Below, one piece after another: positions 7,722 to 15,419 of a DNA stretch of 25,819 nt. How positions within the stretch are numbered: position 1 is the stretch's first letter; the number at the start of each line of letters is the position of its first letter. This DNA comes from Flavobacteriaceae bacterium (GTDB taxonomy: Bacteria > Bacteroidota > Bacteroidia > Flavobacteriales > Flavobacteriaceae). Under the pieces are notes generated by a model, which had not been told where the DNA came from, did no database searches, and saw only the letters and a program-made list of their open reading frames with translations. The DNA is taken from contig CANCFZ010000008.1 in NCBI GenBank assembly GCA_947377425.1, positions 1 through 25,819 of the forward strand, given 5' to 3'. The position numbers and the translations under genes are program-made.

Positions 7722-8267
7722 TTATAGCCAAATAATTTTAAATATTTCGTGATTGGAACCATCGTTACGAGATTGAATCAATTCAATTTTAACTTTAGTT
7801 TCAAATCTTTTTGCTAATCCTTGAATTAAACCTCTTACAAATTCTTGAAAACCAATTCTATTAGAAATATAATGCAAATTTAAACTTGTAACCGTAACAT
7901 CTGTAACTTTAAATTCTGGCGGCGATAGTTTAGGATAAATAAGCGTAACTCTATTATGAAACATTGGTAAATTTATAATGAATTCTTTCAAGTTTGAACC
8001 TCCAGACTCCATTAAATCACTATATTTTTCTTTAGTTGTTTTAATAATCCACCATTCGCCAAATGCAATAAGAACGTCACCGATACTCATATTCATTTCT
8101 TCGGATACCGCAATTGCTAATTGAAATGTGATTTCATCATCATAAGCTTCATTACTTATGAAAAAGTCTACATCAATGCCGCTTTTTTCTCTAATGGCTT
8201 TCCACTTTTCTTCGCCAAAATTAGCTATAACTAAATCTTGTATTGCTTTATTTACAATTCCGTACAT
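7722..8267 (-). CDS. H-NOX (HNOB) haem-based nitric oxide sensor
   Basis: The 181-residue product has the length and plan of bacterial H-NOX proteins (starting MYGIVNKAIQDLV). The haem site is intact: proximal H104 in NLPMFHNRV, and the haem-propionate motif Y-x-S-x-R as Y133, S135, R137 (LHYISNRIGF). The 29-residue spacing between them equals that of the canonical His102/Tyr131-Ser133-Arg135. NO binding to ferrous haem breaks the His-Fe bond and changes a partner's activity; no distal tyrosine that would favour O2 was evident at the expected place. The gene sits between a receiver gene (4-nt gap) and the HNOBA-domain kinase (2-nt gap), the typical H-NOX/kinase pairing. NO binding is inferred from family knowledge; the haem ligands are seen. 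Confidence 0.93.
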   Translation of the reverse strand: MYGIVNKAIQDLVIANFGEEKWKAIREKSGIDVDFFISNEAYDDEITFQLAIAVSEEMNMSIGDVLIAFGEWWIIKTTKEKYSDLMESGGSNLKEFIINLPMFHNRVTLIYPKLSPPEFKVTDVTVTSLNLHYISNRIGFQEFVRGLIQGLAKRFETKVKIELIQSRNDGSNHEIFKIIWL

Positions 8268-8271
8268 AATT

Positions 8272-8700
8272 TTATATTAATTCATTGGTTGACCAATAAT
8301 CAAGAGTTTTCTTGACAATTATTTTATAATCTTCATATTTTAAAGGTTTTAAAACATATCCAGCTATACCTATTTTATAGCATTCTATAATGTCTCTATG
8401 ATTGTTTGATGTTGTAAAAATTATTGTAGGAATTTGTTTTAAATAATCATCATTTTTTAGAATTTTTAAAAAACCAATGCCATTAAGTTTTGGCATATTC
8501 AAATCTAAAAGAATAATATCCGGAATAATTTCTTTCTGTCTTAAAATAGCCAAAGCCTCTTCTCCATTATTGGCTTCAACTAATCGATGGTTTAAATCTA
8601 GTGCTTTTAAGACTCTATTAAACTTCATAACCTCTATTAAATCATCTTCGATAAATAGAATATTTAATAATTTATTCATTGTAAGGGAATTGAATTTCAT
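8272..8700 (-). CDS. Single-domain response regulator (Rcp1/CheY-like receiver)
   Basis: The 142-residue protein is a receiver domain only: acidic pair E18-D19 (LFIEDD), phosphoacceptor D66 (IILLDLNMP), T96-T97 (IIFTTSNN) and K118 (YVLKPL). It carries the longer EANNGEEAL and KLNGIGFLKIL elements typical of Rcp1-type receivers that serve phytochrome-like and PAS kinases. It has no output domain, so it probably relays phosphate or acts by protein contact. It is the first gene of the operon, 4 nt before the H-NOX gene. The start is uncertain: ATG at 8700, or the internal ATG at 8679 (MNKLLNILFIEDD), which gives a more usual N-terminus. A TATAATATTTG sequence directly before 8700 resembles a -7 element and, if real, would favour 8679. 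Confidence 0.88.
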   Translation of the reverse strand: MKFNSLTMNKLLNILFIEDDLIEVMKFNRVLKALDLNHRLVEANNGEEALAILRQKEIIPDIILLDLNMPKLNGIGFLKILKNDDYLKQIPTIIFTTSNNHRDIIECYKIGIAGYVLKPLKYEDYKIIVKKTLDYWSTNELI

Positions 8701-8802
8701 TCAAATATTATACATTATTTTTAAAAAATAGTATTGTTGCAAATAAACTCGTTAAATCTAAATTTACTATAGATGAAACAGCTATCAAAAACACATTATT
8801 AT

Positions 8803-8846
8803 ACTAAAAAACAAAGGCACATAAAAAATATTTTTATGTGCCTTTT
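8803..8846 (-). terminator. Rho-independent terminator after the PH/SHOCT gene
   Basis: A perfect 15-bp stem AAAGGCACATAAAAA (8813-8827) / TTTTTATGTGCCTTT (8831-8845) with a 3-nt loop is followed on the minus strand by GTTTTTT (plus A run 8806-8811). It lies about 20 nt past the stop of the 238-aa gene. Confidence 0.85.
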
Positions 8847-8865
8847 AAAATTGTTGTAAATTGAA

Positions 8866-9582
8866 TTACATATTACTCAAAATTTCTCTCTTATAATTAT
8901 CATATTCACCTTGAAGAATCAATCCGTTGTCAAGAAGTTTTTTATAATTTTGAAGTTTTTCAAATAATTCATCTTGTGATAATTCGCTTACTTTTCTTTC
9001 AGTAGAAACTGGAGTTTCTGCTTTTAGTTCGTCAAAAGAAGTAAAAGTTGATGCAGGCATAATTTCGGCAAAATTAGTTACTTCTTCCGCATCAATTTCT
9101 TCAATTTCTTCCAATTCTTTTACAGTATCTATTGGCTCAAAATTTTCAACTGTTTTCGTTTCAGTTGTAACTCTAATTGGGGTTCCATTTTTTAATATAT
9201 CCAATTGCTCTTTGGCATAAGTATACAATTTTCTGGCTTGATTTTTTGGCAAATAATCTATTGTGTGCGTTAATTCAAATTTTGTATTGAATGTAAACTC
9301 TGCTCCCAAAATGTTTTCTTTAACAAAACTACTTACTATATCGTCCCAACCATAATCAACAAACTCCATCGACAAACCAAGATTTTTGGGTTTACACAAA
9401 ATGATTCTTTTAGTCGTTACAACAATACTATCCGGAAAAAGAGTCACTGCAGGCTTCTTTTGAACGGCAATATATCCAATTTCTTCATTTGACATCAACA
9501 AGTTAGCCAATTTAGCTGTGATTTTTTCAATTGCTTTTGGATCTTGGTCTTCGTTTAATATTTTTTTTAGATTATCAATCAT
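8866..9582 (-). CDS. Bacterial PH-like domain protein with C-terminal SHOCT domain
   Basis: The 238-residue product appears soluble. Residues about 20-130 have the pattern of a bacterial PH-like domain: IGYIAVQKKP, SIVVTTKRIILCKPK, FVDYGWDDIVSSFV, ILGAEFTFNT, then a helix with RKLYTYAKEQLD. A Glu-rich linker (about 135-195, with ELEEIEEIDAEE) leads to a C-terminal helical hairpin that matches the SHOCT motif (ELFEKLQNYKKLLDNGLILQ, then EYDNYKREIL). SHOCT hairpins occur at the C-terminus of many otherwise unrelated bacterial proteins and are thought to mediate oligomerisation. Its role is unknown. It is a single gene with its own promoter and terminator, transcribed divergently from the NtrC-type regulator, so it need not belong to the signalling system. 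Confidence 0.8.
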   Translation of the reverse strand: MIDNLKKILNEDQDPKAIEKITAKLANLLMSNEEIGYIAVQKKPAVTLFPDSIVVTTKRIILCKPKNLGLSMEFVDYGWDDIVSSFVKENILGAEFTFNTKFELTHTIDYLPKNQARKLYTYAKEQLDILKNGTPIRVTTETKTVENFEPIDTVKELEEIEEIDAEEVTNFAEIMPASTFTSFDELKAETPVSTERKVSELSQDELFEKLQNYKKLLDNGLILQGEYDNYKREILSNM

Positions 9583-9618
9583 GAGTATTTTGCTTTGAAT
9601 TTATTCTTATTTGTTTTA

Positions 9619-9626
9619 CAAAAGTA
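9619..9626 (-). promoter_or_regulatory. Candidate housekeeping promoter (-7 element) for the PH/SHOCT gene
   Basis: On the minus strand TACTTTTG matches TAnnTTTG exactly and lies 36 nt before the ATG at 9582. A TTG -33 element is not clear. The rest of the 161-nt divergent spacer is AT-rich, with no firm promoter for the plus-strand gene at 9744. Confidence 0.5.
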
Positions 9627-9743
9627 ATGCCTAATTTTTAAATGGAAGAATTTCGTAACTAATTTTATTTTTTCATTTTTTAAGAAAAAATATTTTTTGT
9701 AGTAAAACTTTTCATAATTTAGTAATCTTTAAAGTCCCAAAGT

Positions 9744-11084
9744 ATGAAATCATTAAAAATTTTCTTAACAGAAGATGATCCTTTTTTTGGAGAAACGCTC
9801 AAATATCATTTAAGGTTAAATCCTGATTATGACATTCATCTTTTTCAAACAGGAAAAGAATGTTTAGAAAATTTATATCTAAAACCTGATATAATCTGTT
9901 TAGACTTTGGATTACCTGACATGACTGGTGATCAACTTCTAAAAAAAATACTTGAAACCAATAATTCCATTCCCATAATAATAATTAGCGGTCAAGACGA
10001 TATTGAAGTCGCTGTTAATTTTTTAAAATCGGGAGCAAGAGATTATATTGTAAAAAATTCTCATACTAAAGATATTCTTTGGAACACTATTATTAAAATT
10101 AAAGAAAACCTTCAATTGGTTAACAAAGTTGAAGAGCTTACAGAGCAATTAGAACAAAAATTTAGTTTTGAAAACACAATAATTGGTCAAAGCGATGCTA
10201 TTAAAAGTGTGTTTAATAAAATTAATAAGGCAATAAACACCAATATTAATGTTTCTATAACTGGCGAAACTGGAACTGGTAAAGAAGTTGTTGCCAAAGC
10301 AATTCATTATAATTCTGACAAGAAAACCAAACCTTTTGTTGCCGTTAACATGGCCGCAATTCCAAAAGAATTAGTTGAAAGCGAATTTTTTGGTCACGAA
10401 AAAGGTGCTTTTACTGGCGCTGACAATAAACGAATTGGAAAATTTGAACAAGCCGATGGCGGTACCATTTTTCTTGATGAAATTGCCGAATTGGACTTGA
10501 ATTTACAAAGCAAATTACTTCGTGTTTTACAAGAAAGAGAAGTCACTCGTGTAGGCGGAAAAGAATCCATAAAATTTAATGCCCGATTAATTATTGCAAC
10601 ACACAAAGATTTAGCTCAAGAAGTTAAAAAAGGCAATTTTAGAGAAGATTTATATTACCGAATTATTGGTTTACCAATAGATTTACCACCTTTGAGAGAC
10701 AGAGGAAACGACAAACTTTTATTAACCAAATATTTTATCGATTTGTTTGTAAAAGAAAACAAAATGAAATCTATTTCAATTTCAAAAGAAGCAAAAGACA
10801 AATTAATGAAATATGCTTTTCCTGGTAATATTCGTGAACTAAAATCGGTTATTGATTTAGCATGCGTAATGTGTGATGGAAAAGAAATAGTGCCCGATGA
10901 TTTAACTTTTACAAGTATAAATGACACCAACTTCTTTTTATCGGAAGAGAAAACGTTAAAAGAATATTCTTCTGAAATTATACTTCATTATTTAAAAAAA
11001 AACAACAACGATGTATTAAAAACTGCAAAAAAATTAGACATCGGGAAATCTACAATTTACAATTTAATCCAAACTTTAACTTAA
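9744..11084 (+). CDS. NtrC-family sigma-54-dependent response regulator
   Basis: This 446-residue enhancer-binding protein has three domains. The receiver (1-120) has D11-D12, phosphoacceptor D54 (IICLDFGLPDMTG), S82 and K104. The AAA+ domain (about 143-375) has Walker A GETGTGKE (174-181), the sigma-54 contact loop GAFTGA (221-226), Walker B TIFLDEI (241-247) and FREDLYYRI. A short C-terminal Fis-type helix-turn-helix (about 405-445) has VLKTAKKLDIGKSTIYNLI. It should bind upstream enhancers and use ATP to open sigma-54 promoters once phosphorylated. The FIST gene follows after 10 nt and the hybrid kinase after that, so it is probably the kinase's output. Two matching enhancer/-24 arrangements lie downstream, at 15289-15391 and 22433-22535. 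Domain call is firm; targets are inferred. Confidence 0.94.
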   Translation: MKSLKIFLTEDDPFFGETLKYHLRLNPDYDIHLFQTGKECLENLYLKPDIICLDFGLPDMTGDQLLKKILETNNSIPIIIISGQDDIEVAVNFLKSGARDYIVKNSHTKDILWNTIIKIKENLQLVNKVEELTEQLEQKFSFENTIIGQSDAIKSVFNKINKAINTNINVSITGETGTGKEVVAKAIHYNSDKKTKPFVAVNMAAIPKELVESEFFGHEKGAFTGADNKRIGKFEQADGGTIFLDEIAELDLNLQSKLLRVLQEREVTRVGGKESIKFNARLIIATHKDLAQEVKKGNFREDLYYRIIGLPIDLPPLRDRGNDKLLLTKYFIDLFVKENKMKSISISKEAKDKLMKYAFPGNIRELKSVIDLACVMCDGKEIVPDDLTFTSINDTNFFLSEEKTLKEYSSEIILHYLKKNNNDVLKTAKKLDIGKSTIYNLIQTLT

Positions 11085-11094
11085 AATATTTTAT

Positions 11095-12237
11095 ATGAAA
11101 GTAGCATCATTGTTATATAAAAAAGACTCCTTCATTAAAGAAAAAAATGAAGAAAATTTGAATTTTGAAAATGCTCAATTAGTGCTTGGATTTGGTTCAA
11201 GTGAATTAGTTTCGCAACAAGAATCATTTAAAAAAATAAAAGATAAATTTCCAAATGCTCAAATAGCAATTTGCTCTTCTGCAGGTGAAATTTTTGACAT
11301 TGAAGTCTTAGACGATACAATTTCTCTAGTAGTAATTGAGTTTTCATCTTCAACAATAACAACTTCTAAAGTTAACATTGACACATTCTCAACAAGTTTT
11401 GAAGCAGGTAAAACATTAATTACAAATTTGCCGCAAGAAAACTTAAAAATGGTTTTTGTGCTTTCGGACGGAGGAAAAGTTAACGGAAGTGAACTCGTAA
11501 AAGGAATGAATTCTGTTAAACATAATGGAACTTTAATAACTGGTGGTTTGGCTGGTGATGGGACAAAATTTGAAAAAACATTTGTTGGATTAAATTCAGT
11601 TCCAAGTTCAGGAGAAATTGTTGCCATAGGATTTTATGGTGACAAACTAGTTTTATCTCACGGCTCAATTGGTGGTTGGGAAAGTTTTGGTTTGGAACGA
11701 ATTGTAACCAAATCAAAAGACAATATTCTTTTTGAAATAGACAATAAAAACGCATTGGATTTATATAAAAATTATTTAGGAAAATATGCTGCCGAACTTC
11801 CTGGTTCTGCACTACTATTTCCATTATCAATTAAACTCAATGACAATCAAGAAACGATTGTTAGAACAATACTTTCAATTGACGAAAATAATCAATCTAT
11901 GACTTTTGCAGGAGATATTCCCGAAGGTAGCAAAGTACGATTTATGAAAGCAAATTTTGATCGTTTAATTGATGCAGCAAGTGATGCGGCTAATACTTGT
12001 TTAGAGATGGATAATTCTGAACAAAAATTAGCACTTTTGATAAGTTGTGTTGGAAGAAAAATCATCTTAAACAATAGAATTGAAGAAGAAGTAGAAGCAG
12101 TTTCAGAAGTATTTGGAAACAAAACCACATTGACCGGATTTTATTCTTATGGAGAGATTTCACCTTTAAAACCTATGGCAAATTGTGAACTTCACAACCA
12201 AACAATGACCATAACTTGCATAAATGAATTAGATTAA
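11095..12237 (+). CDS. FIST domain protein (NosP-like candidate small-ligand sensor)
   Basis: The 380-residue soluble protein has both FIST halves. The FIST-N part, about 30-200, includes ICSSAGEI and TGGLAGDGTKFEKTFV. The FIST-C part, about 220-375, includes AAELPGSALLFPL, ALLISCVGRKIIL and the signature GFYSYGEISPL followed by CELHNQTMTIT. FIST domains were proposed as ligand sensors in signal transduction, and the NO-binding haemoprotein NosP belongs to this family and works with a neighbouring histidine kinase. Here the next gene, 2 nt downstream, is a hybrid kinase, matching that arrangement. H367 in the C-terminal ELHNQT motif is a candidate ligand residue, but haem binding cannot be read from sequence; amino acids or other ligands are also possible. 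Confidence 0.88.
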   Translation: MKVASLLYKKDSFIKEKNEENLNFENAQLVLGFGSSELVSQQESFKKIKDKFPNAQIAICSSAGEIFDIEVLDDTISLVVIEFSSSTITTSKVNIDTFSTSFEAGKTLITNLPQENLKMVFVLSDGGKVNGSELVKGMNSVKHNGTLITGGLAGDGTKFEKTFVGLNSVPSSGEIVAIGFYGDKLVLSHGSIGGWESFGLERIVTKSKDNILFEIDNKNALDLYKNYLGKYAAELPGSALLFPLSIKLNDNQETIVRTILSIDENNQSMTFAGDIPEGSKVRFMKANFDRLIDAASDAANTCLEMDNSEQKLALLISCVGRKIILNNRIEEEVEAVSEVFGNKTTLTGFYSYGEISPLKPMANCELHNQTMTITCINELD

Positions 12238-12239
12238 AT

Positions 12240-15200
12240 ATGAAATTTCATAAACTTTTAAACAGACAAATAAGTAAATATTTAACGCCAGATTGCATTG
12301 AAAATCCTTTATTTAAAGAATTTATTCAAGCGATAAATTATTCTTATTTGTCTTTTGAAAGAGATAAAGAATTGATGAGTCATGCCTTTAAAGAAAGTGA
12401 AATTGAATACCATCATATTAATAAAAGTCTAAAAAATGAATTCGAATTAAAGAAATTATCGATTTCTAATTTATACGATAGTTTAGAAGTCCTAGAAGAT
12501 GGATTTGACGAAATAAAACATGATGATGATGTAGATGATTTATTGTTTATATCAAAATATCTGAATAAGCAAATCGAAAAAAGAAAAGAAATTGAAAATA
12601 ATCTTTCAAGAAACGTTGAACTTTTAAAAACATTGTTGGCCAATTTACCATCCGGAATTAAAGTAGAAGATGAAAACAGAAATATATTGTATATCAATCA
12701 GCTATATTGTGATACTTTAAAAATATCATTGAATTCCGAAAAAATGATTGGTACTGATTGTTCCAAATTAACCGAAGAATATAAAAATATATTTGTTTCG
12801 CCAACCAAATTTTCAAACAATGCTGATCAATACATAAAAAAAAGAAAAGTTGTAACAAATTCACTTTTAGAAACAATTGATGGGCGTTATTTAGAACAAG
12901 ATTTTATTCCAATTTTTATAGCTAAAGAATATAAAGGAAATTTATGGAAATACACCGATGTAACCGATAGAATCAATATTCAAACTTTATTAGAACAAAG
13001 TGAAGAGCGAAACCGATTAATCATGAATTCCGCTCTAAATGCTATTTTAACAATTGACAAAAATGGATTAATCACTTTTTGGAATGATAGCGCCGAGAAA
13101 ATTTTTGGTTGGAAAAGAGAAGATGTTTTTGGAAAAAAATTAATTGAAACCATGTTTTCAGAAGAAAATACTGAAGCAACCGAAATAGAAATTAAGCACT
13201 TTATTAAACCCGGACAAGAACTCGTTTTAAACAAACAAATTGAAGTCATTGGAATCAATAAAGCTGGAGATGAATTTCCAATAGAAATTTCTATAATACC
13301 CGTAAAACAAGGGAAAAGCATCTTTTTTTGTGCATTTATTCAAGATATTTCCAAAAGAAAAAAAGCAGAAAACAATTTAAAATATCAAGAAGAAAAATAT
13401 AGAAATATTATTGCAAACATGAATCTAGGTTTGATTGAAGTTGACAATAATGAGATTATTCAATTTGCTAATCAAAGTTTTTCTGACATTTCTGGATATG
13501 AAACCAATGAACTTATTGGCAAAAGTCCTTCTGAAGTATTCATTTTTGGAGAGAATTTTGAAATAATGCAATCTAAAAATGTTGTTAGAAAACTGGGGGT
13601 TTCAGATGTTTATCAAATTCCAATAAAAAACAAACGTGGAGAACTAAAATGGTGGGCAATAAGTGGTGCGCCAAACTTTGACGACAAAGGAAATTTAGTT
13701 GGAACTATAGGTATTCACCTTGATATTACAGATCAAAAACAACTTGAAATTGATTTAGAAAGCGAAAAAATAAAAGCAGAAGAAGCCTCTAAGGCTAAAG
13801 AAGCATTTCTTGCTAACATGAGTCACGAAATAAGAACTCCACTTAATGCAATAATTGGGTTTTTAAGAGAACTGGAAAAGCAAAAACTAACCGATTTACA
13901 ACAAAAATATATAGAAAATAGTTCTATTGCTTCCAAACATTTACTTGCCATAATAAATAACATTTTAGATATTTCAAAAATTGAAGCTGGTGAAATGTCG
14001 CTTAATGATGAAGATTTTATTATCGAAAATTCAATTAAAAATGTAGTAACTGTTTTACAACCCAAAGCTGAGCAAAAAAGTATCGATTTAATTATTAATT
14101 ATGATACTAAAATTTCAAAAGTCTTAAAAGGTGATCCATTACGAATAGAACAAATCCTTTTTAATCTTATTGGAAATTCTCTTAAATTTACTCATGAAGG
14201 AAAAATTAGCGTTAATTGTACTTTAGTAAATGAAAATTCAAATTCCGAAGAAATATGTGTTTCTATTTTTGATACCGGAATTGGAATGGACAAAAAATTT
14301 ATAGAAGCTATTTTTAAAAAATTCTCTCAAGAAGATAAAAAAATCACACGTAAATTTGGTGGAACAGGACTAGGAATGGCAATTACTAAAGAGTTAGTAA
14401 ACTTAATGAACGGTCGCATAGAAGTTGAAAGCGAAAAAAATATAGGAACGAAAATCTATATTTATTTAACATTGGAAAAAGGAAATCAAGAAAATATTAA
14501 AAACGCACTATCTGACAAAGAATTAACAAATATTGATGGCGCTAAAATTTTATTGGTAGAAGATAATGAACTTAACCGAATGGTTGCCCAAAACTCTTTA
14601 CAATATTTTAACTGTAAAGTAGTTGAAGCTGAAAATGGTTTAATAGCACTTGATATTCTTAAATCAACTAAATTTGACATTATCTTAATGGATATACAAA
14701 TGCCAGAAATGGATGGAATTGAAGCTACTAAAATTATAAGAAATAAATTAAAAATTAAAACTCCAATAATAGCGCTTACTGCCAATGCTTTTAAAACTGA
14801 AATTGAAAAATGCAAAAAAGCAGGAATGGACGAATATGTAACCAAACCTTTTGATGAAACTATTTTGCTTGAAACTATTGCAAAATTACTTCATCAAAAA
14901 GAAATAAAACCAATTAGCCATAGTAGCAACGTTGAAAATGTTTGGCTCTATAGTTTGAATTCTATAAACAACCTTAGTAGAGGCAATGAAGAATTTGTAC
15001 AAAAAATGATTGCTATTTTTATAGATCAAACTATTGATACAATTCAAAAAGTAGAAAAAGCATTGCTAACAAATAATTTTCAAGAAGTAAGTAGACTAAT
15101 CCATAAAATTAAGCCAAGTATTGAAGGAATGGGCATTTTATCTATTTTAGATGATGTTAAATTATTAGAGAAAAAAGCCAAAGAAACGACAGATAAAGAA

Positions 15201-15281
15201 CTAATAAATTCTTTATTTGCTACTATTAAATTTACTTTAGAAAAAATAGTTCAACTATTAAAAGAAAATGAATTAAAATAA
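12240..15281 (+). CDS. Hybrid sensor histidine kinase: N-terminal helical module, three PAS, HisKA, HATPase, REC, Hpt
   Basis: This 1013-residue soluble kinase carries a full phosphorelay. Residues 1-70 form the helical module also seen in the 340-aa kinase (LLNRQISKYL, FIQAINYSYLSFE). PAS domains lie at about 129-243, 255-372 and 383-500. HisKA has H529 (NMSHEIRTPLNAI). The HATPase domain has an N box around FNLIGNSLKFTH, G1 DTGIGM and G2 FGGTGLGMAI. The receiver (about 768-885) has D775, phosphoacceptor D818 (IILMDIQMPEMDG) and K869. A C-terminal Hpt domain (about 900-1005) has H955 (RLIHKIKPSIEGMG). It follows the FIST gene by 2 nt, so the FIST protein is its probable input. Phosphate would pass H529-D818-H955 and then to a separate receiver, most simply D54 of the NtrC-type regulator in the same operon. 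Confidence 0.93.
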   Translation: MKFHKLLNRQISKYLTPDCIENPLFKEFIQAINYSYLSFERDKELMSHAFKESEIEYHHINKSLKNEFELKKLSISNLYDSLEVLEDGFDEIKHDDDVDDLLFISKYLNKQIEKRKEIENNLSRNVELLKTLLANLPSGIKVEDENRNILYINQLYCDTLKISLNSEKMIGTDCSKLTEEYKNIFVSPTKFSNNADQYIKKRKVVTNSLLETIDGRYLEQDFIPIFIAKEYKGNLWKYTDVTDRINIQTLLEQSEERNRLIMNSALNAILTIDKNGLITFWNDSAEKIFGWKREDVFGKKLIETMFSEENTEATEIEIKHFIKPGQELVLNKQIEVIGINKAGDEFPIEISIIPVKQGKSIFFCAFIQDISKRKKAENNLKYQEEKYRNIIANMNLGLIEVDNNEIIQFANQSFSDISGYETNELIGKSPSEVFIFGENFEIMQSKNVVRKLGVSDVYQIPIKNKRGELKWWAISGAPNFDDKGNLVGTIGIHLDITDQKQLEIDLESEKIKAEEASKAKEAFLANMSHEIRTPLNAIIGFLRELEKQKLTDLQQKYIENSSIASKHLLAIINNILDISKIEAGEMSLNDEDFIIENSIKNVVTVLQPKAEQKSIDLIINYDTKISKVLKGDPLRIEQILFNLIGNSLKFTHEGKISVNCTLVNENSNSEEICVSIFDTGIGMDKKFIEAIFKKFSQEDKKITRKFGGTGLGMAITKELVNLMNGRIEVESEKNIGTKIYIYLTLEKGNQENIKNALSDKELTNIDGAKILLVEDNELNRMVAQNSLQYFNCKVVEAENGLIALDILKSTKFDIILMDIQMPEMDGIEATKIIRNKLKIKTPIIALTANAFKTEIEKCKKAGMDEYVTKPFDETILLETIAKLLHQKEIKPISHSSNVENVWLYSLNSINNLSRGNEEFVQKMIAIFIDQTIDTIQKVEKALLTNNFQEVSRLIHKIKPSIEGMGILSILDDVKLLEKKAKETTDKELINSLFATIKFTLEKIVQLLKENELK

Positions 15282-15306
15282 AAATTCATTCCAAGATTGG
15301 ATTTTT

Positions 15307-15321
15307 TTCCAAATTTTGGAA
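15307..15321. promoter_or_regulatory. Palindromic enhancer site, probable activator binding site (copy 1)
   Basis: TTCCAAATTTTGGAA is a perfect 15-bp palindrome around 15314, and fits TTCCAA-N3-TTGGAA. Its centre is 63 nt before the first G of the -24 element at 15377, a normal distance for an NtrC-type enhancer. The binding protein is inferred to be the regulator encoded at 9744. Confidence 0.6.
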
Positions 15322-15374
15322 AATATAAAATTATTTTATTACTGTAAAACATTGATTATTAAATAATTGACAAT

Positions 15375-15391
15375 TTGGCTTGACTTTAGCA
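15375..15391 (+). promoter_or_regulatory. Sigma-54 (-24/-12) promoter for the receiver gene and EPS operon
   Basis: TTGGCTTGACTTTAGCA matches the consensus YTGGCACGRNNNTTGCW at 11 of its 14 informative positions. The invariant GG (15377-15378) and GC (15389-15390) are at the required 12-nt spacing. Expected transcription start is about 15402, 18 nt before the ATG at 15420. Confidence 0.65.
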
Positions 15392-15419
15392 TATTCGTAT
15401 AAAAATAATTTATTCAAAT

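Larger units (their letters stand above)
15282..15419 (+). promoter_or_regulatory. Regulatory region before the small receiver gene: tandem enhancer sites and sigma-54 promoter
   Basis: The 138-nt spacer holds no gene. It contains a first TTCCAAGATTGGA site at 15289-15301, the 15-bp palindrome at 15307-15321, an AT-rich spacer, and a -24/-12 match at 15375-15391. The first TTCC lies 18 bp before the palindrome's TTCC. The same order and distances occur before 22561. No intrinsic terminator of normal stem length separates the kinase gene from this region. Confidence 0.65.

Noticed and set aside
7720..7731. Upstream TTG start for the HNOBA-PAS kinase.
   Set aside because: It would overlap the H-NOX coding end by 10 nt, while the ATG at 7719 follows the H-NOX stop by 2 nt and precedes the conserved domain.
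9693..9730. Housekeeping promoter for the NtrC-type gene (TTG at 9697, TAATTTAG or TAATCTTT downstream).
   Set aside because: Neither candidate matches TAnnTTTG fully at a normal spacing, so it was left out of the features.
11259..11830. Minus-strand open frames of 104-122 codons.
   Set aside because: They lie inside the well-supported FIST gene and have low-complexity translations.
15289..15321. Possible intrinsic terminator after the hybrid kinase (TTCCAAGATTGGATTTTTTT).
   Set aside because: The stem would be only 4-6 bp with a 2-nt loop, and the same sequence layout recurs before 22561 at fixed distance from a -24 element. Enhancer sites explain both better.
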